Positions 8,019 through 14,376 of a stretch of 14,376 bases of DNA are shown here, in pieces. A program made the translations under genes and the position numbers. Within the stretch, counting starts at the first letter, position 1. Each line of letters begins with the position of its first letter. This DNA is from JABRWC01 sp039961675 (GTDB lineage: Bacteria; Planctomycetota; Phycisphaerae; UBA1845; Fen-1342), in NCBI GenBank assembly GCA_039961675.1, contig JABRWC010000124.1:1-14376 (forward strand), given 5' to 3'. Under the pieces are notes generated by a model, which did no database searches, was not told the origin of the DNA, and worked only from the letters and a program-made list of their open reading frames with translations.

Positions 8019-10877
8019 CTACGGGCAACTTCCGCCAAACAGCGTCAGCAGCGCCGACAGGTCCGCCAGGTCTACGTCGCCGTCCTGGTCCAAGTCTCCG
8101 TCGTCCAGGTGCATTCCGGTGGCCGTGCCGAAGTTCGTGAGCAGGATCGACAAATCGGCCAGCGTAATCTGCCGGTCGCCATTCACGTCGCCTTCGCACG
8201 GCTGTGTGCTGCAATCGGGATACAGGAACACCGATTCGCTCGTCGCCGCGCCGAGCGGGTCCGCCACCGTCAGGCGGATTTCGTAGAAATACGTCTCCGT
8301 GCCGCAGCCCACCGGCGTGATGACCGTCGTCGTTGTGCAGCTCGAGTCCGGCGGCTCCGGATGCGTATGCTCGTTGTGGTGCAGGATGGTCTGCCACGCG
8401 CAGCTCAGCTCTCCCGGTCCGTGCTCGGCGTCGGACACGTCCGCCGTCAGCGCCAGCGTTGTATTCCCGGCCATCGAGTACAGCGTGCCGTCGGCCGGGC
8501 TGGTGATCTGCACCGTCGGCGGGCTGTTGTTGACCCACACCGGGATCGTCCGCGTGTCCGTCAGCCCGACCGCGTCCCGCACGGTGAGCGTCACGTCGTA
8601 GCGCGTCGGTGGGATGTTCGCGTCGGGGATTTCAAGCACGCGGAGTTCGCCGACGCTGATGAAGTTCGCGCTGCCGCCGGGGTTCCCCAGGATCACGATC
8701 GCGTCGCCGACGACCGGATCGAACGTGAGGTTATAGACTTCGTATGTCTCCCCGTCGTTGCCGCCGTACGCGGGCTGGACGACCAGCCCGCCGACCGCCG
8801 CCCACGTGCTGTCGCTGCGCACGTACACGTTGAACGAATCGAACCAGCCGCCGTCCCAGAAATGAATGCCCTCTTGGAAGATCAGGCCGGAGAACTCGTG
8901 AGTCTCGGAAAACGCGTAGCCCACGTAGTCGTAGCTTCCCTGGTCTCCCCAGTGATACGTGTCGTACTGCCGGCTGCTGTCGAAGTTCCCGACCGGCGGA
9001 TAGTCCCCGTCTCGCATGACCGCCGGGTCCCAGTTGCCGCCGCCTACCGGATGCGGCGGGACCAGCTCGAAGACACGCGCCAGAAACGATCCTTGGGCCG
9101 TGATGTCCGGGCTTGGATACTCGTGGACGGGGTCCGGCTCGGTGCCGACCGGGCCGCCGTCGCCGAAATCCCACGCGTATTCCAGCGGCAGTCCCTCGGG
9201 ATCGCTCGAGTCGCTCCCGGTGAACTGAACCGTGAGCAGCGCCGGCCCATACTCCGGTGCGGCGCTCGCCACCGCGGTCGGTGGCACGTCGTCTGCGAAG
9301 TACGTCAGCCGCTTTACGCTCGGCACGCCGAAGCCGTCGTAGCCGATGTAATACAGCCCGCCGTCCGCCGGACTGGTCGCCATCGCGACGACCCAGACGG
9401 AGGCCTCGGGCGCGAAGTCGCGAACCTCGTACGGCTGGTCTTGCACGTCGAAGAGCAGGTTGCGAATCCAGCCCGCCGCGTAGTCGCCGTGGAAGTATGT
9501 GCCCTGGTATTCGGCGGGAAACTCGCTGCCGGTGTACCACGCGCCCGCGGTGGAGCAGAACCCGCCGAACTGCGGCCCCTGCACCGGCGACCCGGGATCG
9601 CCGATGTTGGCGATGTCCGGGTCCTGCCCGATGTACGTTTTGGTGCGTGACGGGCCTTCGGCGTGGTACCAGTCGATGTCGGGGCGTGTGTGGACGAAGT
9701 GCGGCGTTCCCGCGGGCACCTGCTGGTTCGGGTTGCAGGGGTTCGGGAATGACGGGCTCGGGTTAAGCGTGTCCTGAATGATGAGGTCGTTGAAGTCGAA
9801 GTACTGCCGCGTGCAACCTCCTTGTCCGAAAAGCGGATTCGGGGCGTCCAGGTTTGCCGGGGCGGCGTTGAAATACGGCCACATCTCCTCCATGCCCTCG
9901 AACGCGGGCCAGCCGAAGTTCTCCCCGCCGCGGCAGAGGTTCAGCTCTTCCCAGGCGTTCCATCCCACGTCGCCAACGTACAGCACGCCGGGATAACGCT
10001 GCCCCACCGGGCCCGCGAATCCGCTCCCCGGCCGAAGCGTGAGCCGGAACGGGTTTCGCAGCCCCAACGCCCAGACGCGCGAGCGCGGCGAGCGCGGATT
10101 CTGTGCGTCGTAAAACGGGTTGTCGGCGACGCCGTCGCCCGTGGCCGGGTCGATGCGCACGATCTTGCCGCACAACGAGTCCAGTAGCTGCGCGCGATAT
10201 GCGCCGACGTCCTCGGCCGGTCGGATGATCCCGTCCGCCAGCGCGGTATTGCTGCTCCCGCTGGTCGGGCCTCCGACGTCAACCGTCTCGTAGCTCGCGC
10301 CGTCGCCGCAGCCCGCCAGCAGCGTGCCATCCTCGCCGAACAGGACCGTGCCGATGCCGTGTGACTGGTGACAGTGCGGGAAGCCCGTGGACATGCTCTC
10401 GCCGATCAGCACCACTCGGCTGCCGTAGTCCACGCTGCGGAAGCCGTCCGCCGCGTTGCACGTGTAGCGCGTCAGCCGGCCGATCGTGTCGTGGAAGTGC
10501 TCGTCGGCCTGCGGGTCGTATTGCGGCGTGCCGTAATATGCGAGGTGGTGGTAGTCCACGACGTACAGGGCATAGATGTAACCATTCGAATAAAAGTCGG
10601 GATGGACGGCGAAGCCCAGCAGGCCATAATCGCGCCAGTCGCCGACCTCCTCGCTCAGGTCGAGCAGGGGGGCGGCGGACTTGACGCCGTTCTCCACGGT
10701 CCAGACGAGGCCGCTTTTTTCCCAAACGAACATGCGCCCATCGGAAGCGAAGCACAGCCCCACGGCCTGGTTCCAGTCGTCGGCGACCGACTGCGGTACG
10801 AACCGCGGAGGGAACCCGGCTCGGGCCGCGGCGGCGGCCAGGACCAGCGCCGGAATCGAAGCGGCGAGAACGCGCAT
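8019..10877 (-). CDS. Secreted sugar dehydrogenase-like protein with PKD and dockerin
   Basis: This is a 952-residue exported protein. An N-terminal signal peptide has a hydrophobic, Ala-rich core at about 3-20 and likely cleavage after ARA. Residues about 30-525 form a glucose/sorbosone dehydrogenase (PQQ-type) beta-propeller: YGLLGFAVHPDF (84-95), a His-rich FPHCHQSH, GDG (191-193), LRNPFR (273-278), NFGWPAFEG (320-328) and YFHGDYAAGW (461-470). A PKD domain begins at 531 (YAWDFGDG at 567-574) but is interrupted at 591-757 by a discoidin-like segment (QYDTYHWGD, FISVGELRVLE), then resumes as TRYDVTLTVRD (758-768). An Ig-like segment (785-885) resembles domains seen in other sugar dehydrogenases. 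Two dockerin-type calcium repeats (GDVNGD, GDLDQDGDVD, about 895-947) end the protein. Probably it oxidises sugars or glycans at or outside the cell surface. PQQ dependence and substrate are inferred. The Shine-Dalgarno sequence is weak. Confidence 0.9.
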   Translation of the reverse strand: MRVLAASIPALVLAAAAARAGFPPRFVPQSVADDWNQAVGLCFASDGRMFVWEKSGLVWTVENGVKSAAPLLDLSEEVGDWRDYGLLGFAVHPDFYSNGYIYALYVVDYHHLAYYGTPQYDPQADEHFHDTIGRLTRYTCNAADGFRSVDYGSRVVLIGESMSTGFPHCHQSHGIGTVLFGEDGTLLAGCGDGASYETVDVGGPTSGSSNTALADGIIRPAEDVGAYRAQLLDSLCGKIVRIDPATGDGVADNPFYDAQNPRSPRSRVWALGLRNPFRLTLRPGSGFAGPVGQRYPGVLYVGDVGWNAWEELNLCRGGENFGWPAFEGMEEMWPYFNAAPANLDAPNPLFGQGGCTRQYFDFNDLIIQDTLNPSPSFPNPCNPNQQVPAGTPHFVHTRPDIDWYHAEGPSRTKTYIGQDPDIANIGDPGSPVQGPQFGGFCSTAGAWYTGSEFPAEYQGTYFHGDYAAGWIRNLLFDVQDQPYEVRDFAPEASVWVVAMATSPADGGLYYIGYDGFGVPSVKRLTYFADDVPPTAVASAAPEYGPALLTVQFTGSDSSDPEGLPLEYAWDFGDGGPVGTEPDPVHEYPSPDITAQGSFLARVFELVPPHPVGGGNWDPAVMRDGDYPPVGNFDSSRQYDTYHWGDQGSYDYVGYAFSETHEFSGLIFQEGIHFWDGGWFDSFNVYVRSDSTWAAVGGLVVQPAYGGNDGETYEVYNLTFDPVVGDAIVILGNPGGSANFISVGELRVLEIPDANIPPTRYDVTLTVRDAVGLTDTRTIPVWVNNSPPTVQITSPADGTLYSMAGNTTLALTADVSDAEHGPGELSCAWQTILHHNEHTHPEPPDSSCTTTTVITPVGCGTETYFYEIRLTVADPLGAATSESVFLYPDCSTQPCEGDVNGDRQITLADLSILLTNFGTATGMHLDDGDLDQDGDVDLADLSALLTLFGGSCP

Positions 10878-10898
10878 GTGCGTGGACGAAGCTCCGGG

Positions 10899-10912
10899 CG
10901 TTCAGAGTTTTC
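10899..10912 (-). repeat. Single copy of the heptad-family motif
   Basis: On the minus strand AAAACTCTGAAC reads from 10911 to 10900, about 25-35 bp before the start of the minus-strand gene. It shares AAACTCTGAAC with the arrays upstream of groES (2132-2142) and groEL2 (2591-2601). One full unit is present, so chance resemblance cannot be excluded. Confidence 0.35.
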
Positions 10913-11045
10913 GGACCGAGCGAGACGAGTGCGACACGCTCCCGACGAATCTAGCCGCAATGCCCACCGGCTCAAAGCAAAATCCTCACCCGCATGCACT
11001 ACGCTTCCGGACCGGGCCGTCGGCCGTCGCGGACCCGTGGAGCGC

Positions 11046-11074
11046 TTGACCCGCCGCCGCCAAGTGCCGATCAT
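11046..11074 (+). promoter_or_regulatory. Weak housekeeping-type promoter candidate for sucA
   Basis: TTGACC (11046-11051, 5 of 6 to the -35 consensus) is followed after 17 bp by GATCAT (11069-11074, 4 of 6 to the -10). It would start transcription near 11081, about 70 bases before the sucA ATG. In GC-rich DNA this match is modest, and planctomycete promoters often diverge from the consensus. Confidence 0.25.
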
Positions 11075-11152
11075 GACGAATTCGACCCCAGCCGGGCCGG
11101 ACGGTCGAACGCACCCCTGCGGTGCCTGCGCGGTTTAGCGACGGTAACCTTC

Positions 11153-14047
11153 ATGCACGACAGCGACATTTTGCCGAACCACCCCAATCTGGCGTTCGTT
11201 GAACAGCTTTACGCGGACTATGTGCGGGACCCCGCCTCGGTTCCCGACGAATGGAAGCGCTACTTCGCCCGCCTGCCCGCCGCAGCCGACAGCGTGCGCC
11301 TGCGCCCGAGCTTCGAGCCGGCGAGCATCTTCCACGCCCCGCGAAACGGCAGGAACGGCCGGTCGGGCCAGAACGGCGGCCCGCTCGCGCACGACATCGA
11401 AGTCGAGGCGCGGCAGGATCGAGTCGACCAGCTCATCCGTTCATACCGCGTCCGCGGCCATCGCATCGCCGAACTGGATCCGCTCGGTCTGCCGCGCGGG
11501 CTGCACCCGGAACTGGAGCCCGCGTATCACGGCTTCACCGACGCCGACCTGGACCGCCTGTTCAGCAGCCGCACGATCCCGGGCAAGTCGGTGCGGACGC
11601 TGCGCGAGATTCTCGCCGTCCTGCGGAATACGTACTGCCGCTACATCGGCGTGCAGTTCATGCACATCGACGACCTCGAGATGCGGAGCTGGCTTCAACA
11701 GCGCATGGAAGCCTCGGAGAACCGCCTCCAGCTCAGCCGTCGCGAGCAGCTTCGCATCCTCACGCGCCTGACCGACGCCGTGATCTTCGAGGAGTTCATC
11801 CAGAAGAAGTACGTCGGGGCCAAGAGCTTCTCGCTGGAAGGCGCCGAAACGCTGATCCCGCTGCTGGACCTGGCGATCGAGCGCGCCGGCGAGATGGGCA
11901 TCGACGAGATCGTGCTCGGCATGGCCCACCGCGGCCGGCTGAACGTGCTGGCCAACATCCTCGGCAAGAGCCCGCGCAGCATCTTCCGCGAGTTCGCCGA
12001 CGTCGACGCCGAGCTGCACTTCGGCCGCGGCGACGTGAAGTACCATAAGGGCTACCACGCCGACTGGGTCACCGCCAGCGGCCACAGCGTGCACCTGGCC
12101 CTGTGCTTCAACCCCAGCCACCTCGAGTTCGTCGGCCCCGTCGCCCTCGGGCGGCTGCGCGCCAAGCAGGACCGCCTCGGCGACCTCGACCGCACGCGCG
12201 GCCTGGCGATCCTGATCCACGGCGACGCCGCCTTCACCGGCGAGGGCGTCGTGCAGGAGACGCTCAACCTCAGCCAGCTTCCGGCGTACCGCGTGGGCGG
12301 CAGCCTGCACATCATCGTGAACAACCAGATCGGCTTCACGACCGGACCGGAGCAGGGCCGCTCTTCGCTCTACGCTTCCGCCATCGGCAAGATGCTCCAA
12401 AGCCCGATCTTCCACGTGAACGGCGAGGACCCCGAGAGCGTCGCCCAGGTCGTCAAGCTGGCCATGGAGTTCCGCCGCGAGTTTCAGCGCGACGTCATCA
12501 TTGAGATGTTCTGCTTCCGCCGCCGCGGGCACAACGAGGGCGATGAGCCGTCGTTCACGCAGCCCGTGATGTACAACGCCATCCGTCGTCGTAAGAGCGT
12601 GCGCGAGAGCTACCTGGACCACCTGGTCCGGCTTGGGGGGGTTTCGCGCGAACAGGCCGACGAGATCGCCGACCGGCTGCGCGAGCGGCTGGAGTCGGAG
12701 CTTTCGGCGGCGAGCGCGCCCGCCGATCAGGAAGAACCGCCGGCGCGGCCGAGCATTCTGGGCCGCGTCTGGTCCAGGTATCGCGGCGGAGCGGACGCGT
12801 CGGTGCCGGAAGTGGACACCGCGGTGGACCGCGAACGGCTTTCGGCGCTGCTGGAGCGGCTTGCGACGCCGCCCGAGGATTTCCACGTTCATCCCAAGCT
12901 GGTGCGGTTCCTCGAGGCCCGGCGACAAATGGCGCGCGGCGAGCGGCCGCTCGACTGGGCCGCGGCCGAGGCGCTGGCGCTGGCGTCGCTGGCCGTCGAG
13001 GGCACGCGCGTTCGGATGACCGGACAGGACTGCGAGCGTGGCACCTTCAGCCAGCGTCACCTGGTGCTTCACGACGCCCAGACCGGGCGCGCGTACCCGG
13101 TGCTTCAGAATCTGTCCGAGCATCAGGCCCCCGCGGAGATCGTGAACAGCCCGCTCTCCGAAGCGGGCGTGATGGGGTACGAGTACGGCTACAGCATCGC
13201 CTATCCCGACGCGCTCGTGCTGTGGGAAGCACAGTTCGGCGACTTCGCCAACTGCGCCCAGGCGATCATCGACCAGTTCATCACCTGCGCCGAGGACAAA
13301 TGGGGCAGCTTCAGCGGGCTGACGCTGCTCCTGCCACATGGCTTCGAAGGCCAGGGGCCGGAGCACTCCAGCGCCCGGCTGGAGCGCTTCCTCCAGCTCG
13401 CGGCCGAGGACAACATCCAGGTTTGCTACCCGAGCACACCGGCTCAGTACTTCCACATGCTGCGCCGTCAGGTCGTCCGCCCGATCCGCAAACCGCTGGT
13501 CGTGATGACGCCCAAGAGCCTACTGCGCCATCCTGAGGCGGTCTCGAGCCTCGATGAGCTGGCTTGCGGCCGGTTCCGACGCATCCTCCCGGACGTGAGC
13601 GTCGAACCTTCCCGCTGCAAACGGGTGCTGCTCTGCTCAGGCAAGATTTACTATGATCTGGCCGCCAAGCGCCAGGAACTGGGCCGCGACGACATCGCCA
13701 TCGTGCGCGTCGAGCAGTTGTACCCGCTCCCGGACGAGCTGCTCGAGGAAGCCCTCCGCTGCTACCCGGACGGCACGCGCATGATCTGGGTCCAGGAGGA
13801 GCCGGAGAACATGGGCGCCTGGTACTACCTGCGCGTGCGCTTCGGCGACACGCTCTTTCGCCGCTGGCCGTTCTGCGCGATCTTCCGCGTGGCCTCCGCC
13901 AGCCCCGCGACCGGCTCGCACGCCAGCCACCAGATGGAGCAGACGCGCCTGGTGCACATGGCCTTCGGCATGGGCAGCCGCCTGCCGCGAGCCACGGATC
14001 ACTATTGTTCGGGACATCCCACGTGCTGCTCGGAGTGCACGATTTGA
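11153..14047 (+). CDS. sucA: 2-oxoglutarate dehydrogenase E1 component
   Basis: This 964-residue thiamine-diphosphate enzyme decarboxylates 2-oxoglutarate and passes the succinyl group to the lipoyl arm of E2 (TCA cycle, cytoplasm). ATG 11153 gives the usual N-terminal E2-binding segment (FVEQLYADYVRDPASVPDEW). Active-site features are intact: AHRGRLN (His259), GDVKYH (His298, as in E. coli), the FNPSHLE motif, and the ThDP motif from GDAAFTG (Asp358) to NNQ (Asn391), 33 residues apart as in E. coli. The transketolase-like half has YEYGYSIAYPDALVLWEAQFGDF and LLPHGFEGQGPEHSSARLERFL (quoted in part: LWEAQFGDF, GQGPEHSSARLER). The last 29 residues (936-964) extend beyond the usual end and contain Cys952, 958, 959 and 962. 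The Shine-Dalgarno sequence before this ATG is poor. The sucB start follows after 45 bp, so the two form an operon. Confidence 0.97.
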   Translation: MHDSDILPNHPNLAFVEQLYADYVRDPASVPDEWKRYFARLPAAADSVRLRPSFEPASIFHAPRNGRNGRSGQNGGPLAHDIEVEARQDRVDQLIRSYRVRGHRIAELDPLGLPRGLHPELEPAYHGFTDADLDRLFSSRTIPGKSVRTLREILAVLRNTYCRYIGVQFMHIDDLEMRSWLQQRMEASENRLQLSRREQLRILTRLTDAVIFEEFIQKKYVGAKSFSLEGAETLIPLLDLAIERAGEMGIDEIVLGMAHRGRLNVLANILGKSPRSIFREFADVDAELHFGRGDVKYHKGYHADWVTASGHSVHLALCFNPSHLEFVGPVALGRLRAKQDRLGDLDRTRGLAILIHGDAAFTGEGVVQETLNLSQLPAYRVGGSLHIIVNNQIGFTTGPEQGRSSLYASAIGKMLQSPIFHVNGEDPESVAQVVKLAMEFRREFQRDVIIEMFCFRRRGHNEGDEPSFTQPVMYNAIRRRKSVRESYLDHLVRLGGVSREQADEIADRLRERLESELSAASAPADQEEPPARPSILGRVWSRYRGGADASVPEVDTAVDRERLSALLERLATPPEDFHVHPKLVRFLEARRQMARGERPLDWAAAEALALASLAVEGTRVRMTGQDCERGTFSQRHLVLHDAQTGRAYPVLQNLSEHQAPAEIVNSPLSEAGVMGYEYGYSIAYPDALVLWEAQFGDFANCAQAIIDQFITCAEDKWGSFSGLTLLLPHGFEGQGPEHSSARLERFLQLAAEDNIQVCYPSTPAQYFHMLRRQVVRPIRKPLVVMTPKSLLRHPEAVSSLDELACGRFRRILPDVSVEPSRCKRVLLCSGKIYYDLAAKRQELGRDDIAIVRVEQLYPLPDELLEEALRCYPDGTRMIWVQEEPENMGAWYYLRVRFGDTLFRRWPFCAIFRVASASPATGSHASHQMEQTRLVHMAFGMGSRLPRATDHYCSGHPTCCSECTI

Positions 14048-14092
14048 ACCGACGCGCCCGACGCGTTTGCCCCGTGAGAGGAACGTCCGCCC

Positions 14093-14376
14093 ATGTCGAT
14101 TGAGCTGAAAGTGCCCCAGGCCGGCGAGTCGATCACCGAGGTCCAGATCGGCGAATGGCTCGTGGCCGAGGGCGAACACGTGAGCCGCGACCAGACCGTC
14201 GCCGAGATCGAGACCGACAAGGCTTCGATGGAGCTGGCTGCTCCTGCCGCCGGCCGCATCACCCGTCAGCTTAAGAAGGCCGGCGACTTCGCCAAGGTCG
14301 GCGAGGTCATCGCCCTCATCGAGGAAGCCGCCGCCGGCGCACCGCCAAACCCCGCTCCTGCCGCCCCCGATAGGCC
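14093..14376 (+). CDS. sucB: Dihydrolipoyl succinyltransferase E2, 5' part
   Basis: Only the first 94 codons are in the window; the gene runs off the right edge. Start ATG 14093 follows GAGAGGAA (14076-14083). Residues 3-78 are a lipoyl domain: it opens IELKVPQAGESITEV, has the lipoylation motif ETDKASMEL with Lys43 as the attachment site (E. coli SucB uses Lys44), and closes with VGEVIALIEE. It is followed by the start of an Ala/Pro-rich flexible linker. The opening wording and the position directly after sucA point to the 2-oxoglutarate, not the pyruvate, complex. The catalytic domain, which would settle this, lies outside the window. Confidence 0.92.
   Translation, partial: MSIELKVPQAGESITEVQIGEWLVAEGEHVSRDQTVAEIETDKASMELAAPAAGRITRQLKKAGDFAKVGEVIALIEEAAAGAPPNPAPAAPDR

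Larger units (their letters stand above)
10878..11152. other. Divergent intergenic region
   Basis: This 275-bp gap must hold promoters for the minus-strand sugar dehydrogenase gene and for sucA. The sucA frame stays open back to 10994, but the added 53 residues are Pro/Arg-rich and unlike OGDH N-termini. A heptad-like motif lies next to the minus-strand gene (about 10899-10912). One plus-strand promoter candidate is listed separately; nothing convincing was found for the minus strand. Confidence 0.5.

Noticed and set aside
8109..9650. A 513-codon plus-strand open frame opposite the sugar dehydrogenase
   Set aside because: It is low-information, Arg/Val-rich translation antisense to a gene with a signal peptide and clear domains.
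11441..13456. A 671-codon minus-strand open frame opposite sucA
   Set aside because: It is a shadow of sucA, caused by third-position GC bias; the plus-strand product is unmistakable over the whole length.

Overview
The window is high-GC bacterial DNA, most likely from a planctomycete (Phycisphaerae-like). The main pointers are a long secreted protein ending in a two-unit dockerin-type calcium-binding domain with a terminal Cys-Pro, which is common in that group, and duplicated GroEL genes around one groES. The taxonomic call is inference; no rRNA or other marker is present.

Layout. Positions 1-355 are a non-coding leader with a very good -24/-12 (sigma-54) promoter at 235-250. A plus-strand chaperone block follows: groEL copy 1 (356-2038), groES (2162-2500), groEL copy 2 (2648-4264), dnaJ (4490-5647) and grpE (5731-6303), then a FmdB-type zinc-ribbon protein 4 nt after grpE (6308-6646). 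An extended SDR of the nucleotide-sugar reductase/dehydratase type lies at 6906-7865. It converges on a minus-strand gene (10877-8019) for a secreted, PQQ-type sugar dehydrogenase-like beta-propeller with PKD, inserted discoidin-like and dockerin domains. Divergently, the plus strand carries sucA (11153-14047) and the first 94 codons of sucB (14093 to the window edge), two components of the 2-oxoglutarate dehydrogenase complex.

How the parts fit. GroEL and GroES form the folding chamber, while DnaJ and GrpE are the cochaperones of DnaK, which is not in the window. The block therefore groups most of the protein-folding machinery. No CIRCE operator was seen. The two GroELs differ in opposite ways: copy 1 has the Gly/Met-rich tail but a His at a key apical substrate/GroES contact, whereas copy 2 has the canonical apical face but no tail.

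The least explained structure is a pair of inverted arrays of degenerate 7-bp units (consensus AACTCNN). They bracket both spacers of the groEL1-groES-groEL2 cluster: a minus-strand array starts at each upstream stop codon and a plus-strand array sits just ahead of the next gene. Other points of note are an SDR that has lost two of its three catalytic residues, a PKD domain split by an inserted domain, and a Cys-rich C-terminal tail on SucA. Everything here was read by eye; no database search was possible.
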